The position numbers and the translations under genes are program-made. Below are positions 37,673 through 46,240 of a stretch of DNA of 64,000 nucleotides, piece after piece; position 1 is the first letter of the stretch; the number at the start of each line of letters is the position of its first letter. The notes beneath the pieces are model-generated. The model had not been told where the DNA came from. It searched no databases and worked only from the letters and a program-made list of their open reading frames with translations. This DNA comes from Microcoleus sp. FACHB-1515. GTDB lineage: Bacteria; Cyanobacteriota; Cyanobacteriia; Elainellales; Elainellaceae. Where the stretch lies: contig NZ_JACJPO010000066.1 of NCBI RefSeq assembly GCF_014696105.1, positions 1 through 64,000 of the forward strand, read 5' to 3'.

Positions 37673-39496
37673 CTAGTTGCTGTTCGCTAATCGATCGCGA
37701 AAGTATTGTCGATATAGCTCAAATCGCGGGGTGGTTTGGTTGCCTTGCATTTGCACCAAACCCATGCTGTGCAGCTTGAAGGCAAGCAGCGATTCGAGTT
37801 CGATGGGTGCAGGCGCGATCGCCACCTCGCCAAAGGCAGCAGCCAGTGCTGGATGCTGTTGTAGTCGCCACAGATGCCCCCGCAAGTGATCGCCATAGAT
37901 TCCCGCTTCGGTCGGAGCGGTTGCCAGCAGTTGCTCTAGCGAAAGCTGATGCTGAACGAGGTGATAGAGCGCCAGCCGCACTAAATAAGGATGTCCGCCC
38001 ACCATCTGCATCAGTTGTTCAATTTGGAGCGATCGCCAGTTCAGCCGGTGTCGCTGCACCAAATCTTGCACTTGAGCCGGACTAAATTCAGTGAGTTCGA
38101 TCGGCAAACCAACGTTGAACGGCGACTGATTCACGTCCAGCGGAATGTAAACTTCGGTCGAATGAACGACGACCATCCGCAGCTTTTCCCACAGACCGCG
38201 ATCGTCACCGTATCCGGCTTCTTCATACCAAGCGCGGAGCAGACCAAAAAAGTCATCGGCCACATTCGGATGCTCAAAGACGCGATCGACTTCATCGAGT
38301 CCCAGTACGAGGGGCGCGTCAATTTCGGGCAGCAAGCAGTCTTCAAAATAAGCGTTGCAGTTGTCTTTGCTGCCGTAGAGATCTGACCAGTACTGATCGA
38401 CGTGATGCGGCAAATGCAGCTTGCGCGTAATCCGCGTACAAAACCACTGCAACAGGCGATCGAGGCTGGCAAACACGGCTTTATCTGCGTGTTGAAAGCT
38501 GAGGGACACGGTGCGATAGCCTTGCTCTTTGGCTCGATAGAGAATGCGCGACATCAGCGACGTTTTGCCCATTTGTCGCGGCGCTTTGATGCGAATCAAG
38601 GTTCCGGGCTGGCGAATTTCTCGATAGCACTGCGCTTCATCGGGAACTCGTTCCACATAAAACTGCGAATGCAGCCGCACTTGCCCCTGCGGAATTTCCG
38701 GGTCGGCGGTTGGAACTGGCGCTGGATAGGCCGCATTGCGAATCGGCGGTTGAGATGGAATCGGACTGCACGAACGATCGATCTGCTGCCCGCTCAGCAG
38801 GTTGAGCAGGTCTTGAACGAGGCGGGGCGTGTCGTCCGGCGATCGCCACTGGTGCGATCGATCGTCGGGTAAGTAGCTGCACAGGTCGTAATTCATCGGC
38901 AGATCGAGAGCGCAGTTGATCCAGATCGGCACGACGGCAAGCGGTTCAGTGTGGTGCGAATCGTGCAGTTCTGTGGCTCGACGCAGCGCTTCAACCAGCA
39001 TTTCGCTGACTGCCGCTTCGGGCGAGAGCAGCAGAATGAAGTGGCTGCACTGGGCAAGCTGTTCTTCCAAACGGTTCAGCCAGCCGCTTGCAGTTGGACT
39101 TGTATCCACATCAACCAGGACGGCGTGATGGCGAGCAGCAGCGATCGCCTGATGAATTTGCTCGGCTAAGGTTCGATCGGGTGCTTGATTGCGATAGCCA
39201 ATAAACACGCTTTGCATCGGTAGGTCAGCGCGATCGCTCAGCGATCGCAACTGCCGCTCCAAAGCGCCTCGAAACTGTTTTTTCTTTACCTTCTCGCCGA
39301 GCGCAGTCGATAGCTTCTGCCACAGCTTATAGCCCACTTGTTTTTCAACATAGTGAGGATTGGCAGGATAAATTGTCCTGTAGGATTGTCCCTCCCAGGA
39401 GCCTACAAAAATTTTTCTTTCTAAATCGCTGAGGGGTTTGCCAGTGCGCTCCAGAATCAGTCGATCGGCAAACGCCAAAGCTTCATCAATATCCAT
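37673..39496 (-). CDS. HTH-TIR-AAA ATPase, candidate conflict-system protein
   Basis: Three-part protein of 607 residues. Residues 1-90 match the helix-turn-helix found at the N-terminus of vWA-MoxR-associated proteins ([21 protein letters not shown]). A TIR-like domain follows at about 97-235 ([15 protein letters not shown]), with Glu169 in SEMLVEAL at the position of the catalytic Glu of NAD-cleaving TIR enzymes. An AAA_35-type ATPase occupies 275-600 (Walker [11 protein letters not shown], Walker [10 protein letters not shown]). TIR-ATPase fusions are typical of bacterial immunity and cell-suicide signalling. It is the first gene of a pair with the GAF-AAA gene downstream. The NADase role is inferred from one residue and fold context. 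Confidence 0.8.
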   Translation of the reverse strand: MDIDEALAFADRLILERTGKPLSDLERKIFVGSWEGQSYRTIYPANPHYVEKQVGYKLWQKLSTALGEKVKKKQFRGALERQLRSLSDRADLPMQSVFIGYRNQAPDRTLAEQIHQAIAAARHHAVLVDVDTSPTASGWLNRLEEQLAQCSHFILLLSPEAAVSEMLVEALRRATELHDSHHTEPLAVVPIWINCALDLPMNYDLCSYLPDDRSHQWRSPDDTPRLVQDLLNLLSGQQIDRSCSPIPSQPPIRNAAYPAPVPTADPEIPQGQVRLHSQFYVERVPDEAQCYREIRQPGTLIRIKAPRQMGKTSLMSRILYRAKEQGYRTVSLSFQHADKAVFASLDRLLQWFCTRITRKLHLPHHVDQYWSDLYGSKDNCNAYFEDCLLPEIDAPLVLGLDEVDRVFEHPNVADDFFGLLRAWYEEAGYGDDRGLWEKLRMVVVHSTEVYIPLDVNQSPFNVGLPIELTEFSPAQVQDLVQRHRLNWRSLQIEQLMQMVGGHPYLVRLALYHLVQHQLSLEQLLATAPTEAGIYGDHLRGHLWRLQQHPALAAAFGEVAIAPAPIELESLLAFKLHSMGLVQMQGNQTTPRFELYRQYFRDRLANSN

Positions 39497-40118
39497 GTCA
39501 TTTCAGGGTAAACGGAGCTTTATCAGTCTCCTACAGTCGATCGAGCTTGAAGAAAATTCAGCGCAATCTGAATTTTTGCAAGTCCAAATTTGCAGACAGC
39601 GCACCCTCGTTTGATTGTAATTTATACCACTTCCATCTTTTTGATCAAGATCACAATCGATCGATGATTCTCGCCACAAACTGCTTCTGACTCGCCTATC
39701 CACTTGAGGAGGTTCTTCGCTCACCGAAAAGAGAAGTGCCTGATTTTATACAAGCAATTGCAGTGTTGAGCCTGGGTATTTTATGAGGTTTTATGAGGTT
39801 CTGCGATCGAATCTCACCAGGGTTTTCGGTGAAGCAATCAAAATAAGAGATTCGATCGCAAGCAGGTAACTTGAGTCAGCAAGAATGTTGATCAAAATCA
39901 CAAGTTTATTTTTAGAAAAAATGAGGTTTTTGAGGTTGCAATTTTAAGTGGTTTTAGCAACTCTAGGGTTAAGCGTTCTCAGTTCACTGAACCGACTTTC
40001 TAACTTGTAGTTCGCTGCTCTAAATCGCGCTGTCAAAGCAGCACAAAATTATGATGCATCAACATCGTTTTCGTTGATTGTGCAAATTGAATCACTATCC
40101 GATCGCGGAGGAAACAAA
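39497..40118. other. Divergent spacer between TIR-AAA and HD genes
   Basis: About 620 A/T-rich bases without a gene, expected to hold promoters for both flanking genes. It contains a tandem direct repeat (TTTTATGAGG twice at about 39779-39800) and a looser copy of the ATGAGGTTTTTGAGGTT kind near 39921. The end nearest the HD gene carries its ribosome site, GGAGG at 40107. Confidence 0.5.
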
Positions 40119-40967
40119 ATGTTGAACCTAACAGAAACACTCATCGACAACTGTATAAAGCAGTTAAAGGCTGCCTATTGCCGCACCTATGGCGATCGAT
40201 CGGCACAATTTGCCGCCCTGATTGGCGAAGTCGCGCATCTGACACTCGGTGCGATCGCTCAAAGCGATGCGCCCTACCACAATGTGGAACACACGATTTT
40301 GGTGAGTCTGGTCGGGCAGGAAATTTTGCGAGGCAAACAGCTTCAAGAAGGAACGTCCCACCAAGACTGGCTGCATCTGATTCTGGCGCTGCTTTGTCAC
40401 GACGTTGGCTATGCCAAGGGCATTTGCCAGCAAGACCGAGCGGCGACCAGAGAATTTGCGACGGGCATCGCTGCCGAAACGATCGCACTGCCGATCGGCA
40501 CAACGGACGCCAGCCTGACTCCCTATCATGTCGATCGCAGCAAGCAGTTTGTCCGAGAGCGGCTGACTCAATATGGCCTGCTCGATGACGAGGCGATCGC
40601 GGCAATCGAGCGGCACATCGAACTGACTCGGTTTCCTGTGCCGCCGGATGCAGACGATCGCGCCACCAGCGAGTACTCCTGTCTAGCGCGGGCAGCAGAT
40701 TTGATTGGGCAGCTCAGCGACCCGCGCTATCTGCAAAAATTGCCTGCGTTGTTCTATGAGTTCACCGAAACAGGAATGACTCGGTGCTTGGGCTACACGA
40801 ATCCTGATGATTTGCGGGCAGGCTACCCCCACTTCTATCACAGCATCGTTTACCCGCTGATTGAACCTGCATTGCAGTATCTACAGGTCACTTCAAGCGG
40901 TCAACAGGTGATTTGGAGGCTGGAGGCCAATCTTTGGCAAGTGGAACAAGAATGCTTAACTGCTTGA
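40119..40967 (+). CDS. HD-domain phosphohydrolase resembling cyclic-nucleotide PDE
   Basis: Metal-dependent HD hydrolase of 282 residues. It contains PYHNVEHTILV at about 60-70 and LILALLCHDVGYAKG at about 95-108. The YHNxxH plus HD pair is the metal-ligand arrangement of class I cyclic-nucleotide phosphodiesterases. A conserved RFPVPPDADDRATSEYSCLARAADLIGQL segment follows. Start ATG at 40119 has GGAGGAAAC five bases upstream; a longer start 15 codons earlier is rejected. It faces away from the TIR-AAA/GAF-AAA pair and is followed by the GAF-LuxR gene on the same strand. It could hydrolyse the nucleotide sensed by the neighbouring GAF domains; that link is an inference. Confidence 0.8.
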   Translation: MLNLTETLIDNCIKQLKAAYCRTYGDRSAQFAALIGEVAHLTLGAIAQSDAPYHNVEHTILVSLVGQEILRGKQLQEGTSHQDWLHLILALLCHDVGYAKGICQQDRAATREFATGIAAETIALPIGTTDASLTPYHVDRSKQFVRERLTQYGLLDDEAIAAIERHIELTRFPVPPDADDRATSEYSCLARAADLIGQLSDPRYLQKLPALFYEFTETGMTRCLGYTNPDDLRAGYPHFYHSIVYPLIEPALQYLQVTSSGQQVIWRLEANLWQVEQECLTA

Positions 40968-41075
40968 AAACCTGTTAGACAATTGGACAGTTGCCCTTTT
41001 CCAGCTTGGCGGAGAATAAAGTACAACGCGAATTCGATCGCTGCATCAGGAGCAACAGCACGCTTCTCGATCAAA

Positions 41076-41089
41076 GTAGTGGCTGATAC
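41076..41089 (+). promoter_or_regulatory. Perfect GTA-N8-TAC box before GAF-LuxR gene
   Basis: An exact NtcA consensus, GTA-N8-TAC, 55 bases before the ATG of the regulator gene. No TAN3T -10 box lies at the standard 22-23-base spacing, so it is not a textbook class II promoter and may be a chance match or a different activation class. Confidence 0.35.
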
Positions 41090-41144
41090 AAAGTAAACCG
41101 CAAGTTTAGGTCTCAATCTAGAAAGAGATTTGATTCATATCTTC

Positions 41145-42554
41145 ATGTCTGAGGTGCTCACCGAACTGCTCAATCCCTCTCGCATCTTGTTTGACTTGCT
41201 GCAAGGGAACGAGATTGCCCAAAGCCTAGCGGGATGCGTTGATCCAGAAGCGATCGCACATCGAGTCACAGACGGGCTGGTCGAAAAGTTTGACTGCGCG
41301 TTTGCGCGGCTATGGCTGATTGAACCCGATCGATTGAGCTTAAAGCTGATAGCATCGTCAGGACTTTATACCCGCACCGATGGCACATTTGGGCGAGTGC
41401 CGATGGGCGCTTATAAAGTGGGTAAAATTGCTCAAAATCGCGTTTCGTTCTTAAGCAATAATCTGGCGGCTGAACCTTGGGTCGGCAATCGAGAATGGGC
41501 GATCGCGCATCAGATTCGCGGGTTTGCAGGCTATCCTCTCGCCATTCAAGAAAACGTGATTGGCGTTTTAGCAATCTTTAGCCATCAGCCGCTTGAGCCA
41601 GAATTTCTAGAAGTGCTGCAAACGCTTTGTACGCTGGTCACAATCGCGATTGAAGCGGCGGTTCGCTATCAAAAAGAAAAGCAACGCGCGATCGCAACCC
41701 GTTCGATCGCGCAGTTGTCGCTGTCAGATCAAATGGCAAGCATTCTGAGTTCAACGCGATTTGCGCTGGTAGGCACAGAGCAACCGCTGCCGCTATCCGT
41801 CACGTATTTGTTTTTGCAAGCGGCTGAAATTCTGCGGGAGACGGGCTGCACCTACTGTCGGCTCACATACACCGATACGGTTGCCCTTGAAGCGATCGTG
41901 CCTGCTGCTGCTGAGGTCGAGCCTTCCTTGGATCGGCTGGCTTCGGTCGTGGCGGGTGCAGGCGGCGTGTTGCAGACGCAGACGGATGCAACGGGGCGAT
42001 CTCGCTCCAGTTTGTCACGAGCGCTTCAGGTCGTTCTCAGCATTCCGATCGAGCCGCCACCTGCGGGCGCAGCACTGAGAATTGCCTGCCGTCGATCGCT
42101 GTTGCAATCGGCATTTACCCAGTTGGCGATTTCAGCAGGTTTAACCGTTTGCAGCCGCAGGGATCCGGCCATTCCACTGCTTACAGACGATCTGCTGCAA
42201 ATTTCTGCTGCACAACGAGTCATTTGGGTACAGCAGGATGCTCAAGTGCCACAAGGTATTCAGGCGAAGGTGGATTTATCCGTCAGTTCCCATCAGCTAC
42301 GGCAGGCAGTCGAAGCCGTCTACCAAGATGAGTTTTGGGGAATCGATCGCACCACAGAAGCGCAACTTTCCGATCGAGAGCAAGCAATTTTGACGCTGTT
42401 GATGCAGGGATGCCGCGATCGCGAAATTGCCGATCGCCTGATCATCAGCGAAAGCACCGTGAAATTTCACATGAATAATGTCCTGTCAAAACTCAAGGCG
42501 CGGACTCGATATCAAGCGATTCATCTCGCGATCGTCAACGGCTGGATTCATTGA
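41145..42554 (+). CDS. GAF-LuxR transcriptional regulator
   Basis: Regulator of 469 residues. An N-terminal GAF domain (about 20-185, with FDCAFARLWLIEPD and GFAGYPLAIQENVIGVLAIFS) is followed by a middle region of about 210 residues without a clear family, and a C-terminal LuxR-type HTH (about 405-469, LSDREQAILTLLMQG and STVKFHMNNVLSKL). It lies directly upstream of the nitrilase cluster on the same strand, 184 bases away, with an exact NtcA-like box before it. That makes it a reasonable local regulator of that cluster. ATG at 41145 is preferred to a TTG five codons earlier. The signal is unknown. Confidence 0.85.
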   Translation: MSEVLTELLNPSRILFDLLQGNEIAQSLAGCVDPEAIAHRVTDGLVEKFDCAFARLWLIEPDRLSLKLIASSGLYTRTDGTFGRVPMGAYKVGKIAQNRVSFLSNNLAAEPWVGNREWAIAHQIRGFAGYPLAIQENVIGVLAIFSHQPLEPEFLEVLQTLCTLVTIAIEAAVRYQKEKQRAIATRSIAQLSLSDQMASILSSTRFALVGTEQPLPLSVTYLFLQAAEILRETGCTYCRLTYTDTVALEAIVPAAAEVEPSLDRLASVVAGAGGVLQTQTDATGRSRSSLSRALQVVLSIPIEPPPAGAALRIACRRSLLQSAFTQLAISAGLTVCSRRDPAIPLLTDDLLQISAAQRVIWVQQDAQVPQGIQAKVDLSVSSHQLRQAVEAVYQDEFWGIDRTTEAQLSDREQAILTLLMQGCRDREIADRLIISESTVKFHMNNVLSKLKARTRYQAIHLAIVNGWIH

Positions 42555-42673
42555 TGTTTTTGAGGGGCAGACTGTTGATTTTAGCAGGTGAATTGAAGCA
42601 AATTTTTATCAAGGTGCTAGTTTTGCTCACCGAAAATACTGCACCTCAACTTATCGTTAGACTTCAAATTTCT

Positions 42674-42715
42674 GTAATGATCAGCACAACGATTTGTTGA
42701 CGTTGTTCATAGGCT
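42674..42715 (+). promoter_or_regulatory. NtcA-type promoter pattern before flavoprotein gene
   Basis: GTA-N8-CAC at 42674-42687 (one base off consensus) is followed after 22 bases by TAGGCT at 42710-42715, a TAN3T -10 box. The flavoprotein start is about 25 bases downstream. Geometry is right for NtcA activation. Confidence 0.5.
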
Positions 42716-42738
42716 GACGACAAGACTACAAAAGGGGC

Positions 42739-44013
42739 ATGATGAATCACTACAGCGTGGCGATCGTGGGTGGCGGACAAGCAGGGCTTTCGATGAGCTA
42801 TTGCCTGAAAGAACGCGGCATCAATCACATTATTTTCGAGAAGCATGAAGTTGGCTATGCGTGGCGCTTCAAGCGATGGGATGCATTCTGTCTTGTAACA
42901 CCCAACTGGCAATGCAGACTACCTGGATATCCTTATGCAGGCAGCGATCCGCACGGATTCATGCAAAAAGATGAAATCGTGAATTATGTCAGAAGCTATG
43001 CAACAGCATTTGATCCACCGCTGAAGGAAGGCGTTGAAGTTTCAAGCGTTCGCAAAACTGAATCAGAGCGATTTGAACTAACCACTTCGATCGGCACTTA
43101 TACTGCTGATCAAGTCGTGATTGCAGTCGGCGGATATCATCTTCCCAAAGTGCCGAGAATTGCAGAGCGACTGCCAGAATCGATCGCCCAAATTCACTCT
43201 TCCGAATATAAAAATTCGCAATCCCTTCCAGACGGAGAAATATTGGTTGTCGGAACTGGGCAATCGGGCTGTCAGATTGCCGAAGATCTGCATTTAGCAG
43301 GTCGAAAAGTGCATTTGTCGGTGGGAAGTGCGCCGCGATCGCCCCGTCGATACCGAGGCAAAGATGTGGTCGATTGGCTCGATCAAATGGGCTATTATGA
43401 CTTGTCGATCGAGGAACATCCCCAAAAAGAAAAAGTCCGCGCCAAAGCAAATCATTACTTGACGGGACGCGATGGCGGACGAGAAATTGATCTGCGGCAG
43501 TTTGCGCTTGAAGGAATGCAACTGTATGGACGATTGAAGACCATTCGTAACAGCAAGCTCGAATTTGTAGATGATTTGCGGCAGAATTTAGATCAAGCCG
43601 ATGCGGTCGCGGAAAGCATCAAGCGCACGATCGACACCTTCATTGAAAAGAACAATATCTCTGCCCCGACAGAAGCTCCTTATCATCCCGTTTGGCAACC
43701 TGAAACAGCAAAAACCGAATGCGAACTGGTAAACATTAGCACTGTGATTTGGTGTACGGGCTACAAAAGTGATTTTAGCTGGATCGAGATTCCGGTTTTT
43801 AATGGCAAAGGCTATCCGGGGCACGATCGCGGCGTCACTCCGGTTGCAGGACTTTATTTCTTGGGACTTCCTTGGCTGCACACCTGGGGGTCAGGTCGCT
43901 TTTCAGGCATTGCTAACGATGCGAACTATTTGGCAGATTACATTGTGGCAAGAACAAAAGTCTCAAGCGCAAATGCCTGGAGCGTTGTGAACGAATTTTT
44001 GCTCGGTTCATAG
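42739..44013 (+). CDS. MSMEG_0569-family flavin-dependent oxidoreductase
   Basis: FAD/NAD(P)H-dependent monooxygenase-like enzyme of 424 residues. It has an FAD-binding VAIVGGGQAGLSMSYCL at the N-terminus, a second Rossmann motif ILVVGTGQSGCQIAEDL near 170, and CTGYKSDFSWI near the C-terminus, the arrangement of flavin-containing monooxygenases. This is the flavoprotein of the conserved nitrilase cluster (Nit1C), which in pseudomonads has been tied to growth on cyanide as nitrogen source. AAGGGG sits so close that the second ATG at 42742 is a better initiator than the first. It is the first gene of the cluster here, with its own NtcA-type promoter candidate. Confidence 0.9.
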   Translation: MMNHYSVAIVGGGQAGLSMSYCLKERGINHIIFEKHEVGYAWRFKRWDAFCLVTPNWQCRLPGYPYAGSDPHGFMQKDEIVNYVRSYATAFDPPLKEGVEVSSVRKTESERFELTTSIGTYTADQVVIAVGGYHLPKVPRIAERLPESIAQIHSSEYKNSQSLPDGEILVVGTGQSGCQIAEDLHLAGRKVHLSVGSAPRSPRRYRGKDVVDWLDQMGYYDLSIEEHPQKEKVRAKANHYLTGRDGGREIDLRQFALEGMQLYGRLKTIRNSKLEFVDDLRQNLDQADAVAESIKRTIDTFIEKNNISAPTEAPYHPVWQPETAKTECELVNISTVIWCTGYKSDFSWIEIPVFNGKGYPGHDRGVTPVAGLYFLGLPWLHTWGSGRFSGIANDANYLADYIVARTKVSSANAWSVVNEFLLGS

Positions 44014-44113
44014 CTCGTGACCTGTTGATTTCGATAGCGATCGATCGCCTTTCTTCTATTTCTAGGCGATTGCCTCTTCGTCTGCTATCCTTACTGCTAG
44101 ATCTCAAACATTC

Positions 44114-44156
44114 GTAGTGCTAGATACAAAAGATGGCACTCTTTGACGCTTAATCT
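44114..44156 (+). promoter_or_regulatory. Canonical NtcA-activated promoter before Sll0783-like gene
   Basis: Exact GTA-N8-TAC at 44114-44127, 23 bases, then TAATCT (TAN3T) at 44151-44156; the coding start is 28 bases further on and has its own AGGAGAAGG ribosome site. This matches all elements of the class II NtcA promoter, and the downstream gene belongs to a family known to be induced by nitrogen starvation in Synechocystis. Confidence 0.8.
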
Positions 44157-44183
44157 GACAGCAAACTCATCTAGGAGAAGGCA

Positions 44184-44666
44184 ATGCCTGAAGTTACTGC
44201 TCCCGCACATCAAACTGGCGATTTTTTGGTGGATTACGAAGAAAAAGTTTTCCCCGATGTGAAGGCGGAACCGGGTGAAAAAGCACTGGTAACGTTTCAT
44301 ACCGTTGCCTTTGAAGGATCGATCGGATTTGTGAATTTGTTGCAGGCCACGCGCCTCCTTCGTAAAGGTTTTGAAACTTCAATTTTGCTGTATGGACCAG
44401 GGGTAACACTCGGCGTACAGCGCGGCTTTCCAAAGTTAGGTGATGCAGCATTTCCGGGGCATCAAAACTTCAACGATCAAATCAGCAAATTCATGTCTGA
44501 AGGCGGCAATGTATACGCTTGTCGGTTCGCGTTGCAGGCGCTTTATGGACATGGTGAACCCTCGCTGATTCCGGGAATTCGCCCGATTAATCCGCTTGAC
44601 GTGCTGGATTTGGTGCTGATGCACCGCAAAGATGGCGCGTTTATTCTCGATACTTGGACGCTGTAG
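44184..44666 (+). CDS. MSMEG_0572/Sll0783-family nitrogen starvation protein
   Basis: Protein of 160 residues matching the Sll0783/MSMEG_0572 family. The Synechocystis member is strongly induced on nitrogen starvation and is needed for normal polyhydroxybutyrate accumulation; its biochemical role is unresolved. The sequence has an alpha/beta look resembling DsrE folds ([26 protein letters not shown] near 33-58, [12 protein letters not shown] near 65-76, and a Cys in [16 protein letters not shown] near 108-120). A ribosome site AGGAGAAGG and a textbook NtcA promoter precede the ATG. It is 20 bases upstream of the nitrilase gene. Confidence 0.92.
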   Translation: MPEVTAPAHQTGDFLVDYEEKVFPDVKAEPGEKALVTFHTVAFEGSIGFVNLLQATRLLRKGFETSILLYGPGVTLGVQRGFPKLGDAAFPGHQNFNDQISKFMSEGGNVYACRFALQALYGHGEPSLIPGIRPINPLDVLDLVLMHRKDGAFILDTWTL

Positions 44667-44686
44667 GCTGTAAGTAATAAATCGGC

Positions 44687-45697
44687 ATGAATGATTCACG
44701 CATCGTTCGAGCAGCAGCAGTTCAACTGAGTCCGGTTTTGTTTAGTCGAGACGGCACGACCGAAAAGGTGTTGCAGGCGATCGCCCAAGCTGCTCAAGAC
44801 AACGTGCAACTGATTGTTTTTCCCGAAACCTTCATTCCTTACTATCCCTACTTTTCGTTTGTGCAGCCGCCTGTACTGATGGGAAAGGAACACATGCGGC
44901 TGTACGAAGAAGCCGTGACTGTGCCCGGAGTGGTGACGGATGCCGTCAGTCGTGCCGCCCGATCGTATGGCATGGTCGTTGTCTTGGGCGTGAATGAGCG
45001 CGATCGCGGTTCGCTCTACAACACGCAGCTTGTCTTCGATGCCGATGGAACGTTGCTGCAAAAGCGCCGCAAAATTACGCCGACCTATCACGAGCGGATG
45101 GTGTGGGGACAGGGCGACGGGTCGGGGCTGCGCGTGGTTGAAACGGCGATCGGCACTTTGGGATCGCTCGCCTGCTGGGAGCATTACAATCCGCTGGCTC
45201 GCTTTGCGCTGATGGCACAGCACGAACAAATCCACTGCGCTCAGTTTCCCGGTTCCTTAGTCGGGCAGATTTTCACCGACCAGATCGAAGTGACGATTCG
45301 CCATCACGCACTCGAATCCGGCTGCTTTGTCGTCAACGCGACCGGATGGCTCTCGCCCGATCAGGTTGAACAAATCACGCCCGATGAGAAATTGCAGAAA
45401 GTCCTCAGTGGCGGCTGCAATACGGCGATCGTCAGTCCAGAAGGCAATCACCTGTGTCCGCCGATTACAGAGGGAGAAGGCATGGCGATCGCCAACCTCG
45501 ATTTCTCGTTGATCACCAAGCGCAAACGAATGATGGATAGCGTCGGCCACTACTCGCGCCCGGATTTGCTGCAATTGCAGGTGAACTGGCAGGCGCAAAG
45601 CGTGATGTCAGAAGGAGGGGGCGATCGATCAGAGCCTTTGGAGCAGCGTGAATCGCTCGAACAGCCCCATAAATCCCCCATGAATGGGGGACTTTGA
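44687..45697 (+). CDS. Nit6803-type nitrilase
   Basis: Nitrilase of 336 residues that hydrolyses a nitrile to acid and ammonia. The catalytic triad is visible: Glu47 in [10 protein letters not shown], Lys129 in [11 protein letters not shown] and Cys163 in [12 protein letters not shown]. It belongs to the Nit6803/Nit1 type that marks the Nit1C cluster. The last ten or so residues (HKSPMNGGL) and the stop codon come from a dispersed inverted repeat starting at 45664, so the C-terminus has been replaced or extended by a repeat; family cores end before this. The natural substrate is unknown, with cyanide-derived or endogenous nitriles as candidates. Confidence 0.94.
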   Translation: MNDSRIVRAAAVQLSPVLFSRDGTTEKVLQAIAQAAQDNVQLIVFPETFIPYYPYFSFVQPPVLMGKEHMRLYEEAVTVPGVVTDAVSRAARSYGMVVVLGVNERDRGSLYNTQLVFDADGTLLQKRRKITPTYHERMVWGQGDGSGLRVVETAIGTLGSLACWEHYNPLARFALMAQHEQIHCAQFPGSLVGQIFTDQIEVTIRHHALESGCFVVNATGWLSPDQVEQITPDEKLQKVLSGGCNTAIVSPEGNHLCPPITEGEGMAIANLDFSLITKRKRMMDSVGHYSRPDLLQLQVNWQAQSVMSEGGGDRSEPLEQRESLEQPHKSPMNGGL

Positions 45698-45752
45698 AGG
45701 GAAGCGAGATCGTTGGCTCGGAAGTCCCTTACTTGTGGGGGATTTAGGGGGC
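45664..45752. repeat. Inverted repeat overlapping nitrilase 3' end
   Basis: GCCCCATAAATCCCCCA (45664-45680) pairs with the complementary segment 45736-45752, one mismatch, about 55 bases apart. An inner C/G-rich hairpin and the ACTTTGA signature resemble the interior of the MITE-like elements at 8298 and 15810, but their terminal repeats are absent. It supplies the nitrilase stop codon and fills the spacer to the next gene. Confidence 0.75.
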
Positions 45753-45808
45753 GATCGCAAAGCATCCGCGACTGCTCAAACCGATTCTCAAAATAAGAGC
45801 AATCACTG

Positions 45809-46240
45809 ATGAAAATCAAACCACCGTTGCCACCTTTTACGCTGGAAACTGCGATCGCCAAAGTCCAAGCCGCCGAGGATGCTTGGAATACGCGCAATCC
45901 GCAAAAAGTCGCCTTGGCTTACACCGAAGATTCGCAGTGGCGCAACCGATCGGAGTTTTTTAGCGGACGCGAGGCGATCGCTGCTTTTTTGGAACGCAAG
46001 TGGGCGAAAGAGCTAGACTATCGCCTGAAGAAAGAGCTTTGGAGCTTTACCGACAACCGGATTTCGGTTCGCTTTGAATATGAGTGGCATGACGAATCGG
46101 GCAACTGGTATCGATCGCACGGAAATGAACAGTGGGAGTTTGCCGAAACGGGCTTGATGCGCCGCAGAGAAGCCAGCATCAACGATGTTTCCATTTCAGA
46201 AGTCGATCGCAAGTTTCGGTGGGAGCGCAAAACAAATTAG
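45809..46240 (+). CDS. NTF2-like protein (DUF1348 type)
   Basis: Small cone-fold protein of 143 residues of the nuclear transport factor 2 superfamily, DUF1348 type. Signs are [26 protein letters not shown] near 20-45 and a C-terminal FRWERK end. Such folds bind small ligands or act as isomerases and hydrolases. Its stop is directly followed by the radical SAM start (TAG then ATG), so it is part of the nitrilase operon here, although it is not a universal member of that cluster. Function unknown. Confidence 0.85.
   Translation: MKIKPPLPPFTLETAIAKVQAAEDAWNTRNPQKVALAYTEDSQWRNRSEFFSGREAIAAFLERKWAKELDYRLKKELWSFTDNRISVRFEYEWHDESGNWYRSHGNEQWEFAETGLMRRREASINDVSISEVDRKFRWERKTN

Noticed and set aside
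38402-38872. A 156-codon plus-strand frame inside the TIR-AAA gene
   Set aside because: Antisense shadow of a gene whose motifs are clear.
39617-39630. GTA-N8-CAC upstream of the TIR-AAA gene as an NtcA site
   Set aside because: No TAN3T box at 22-23 bases in the direction of the gene; probably a chance match.
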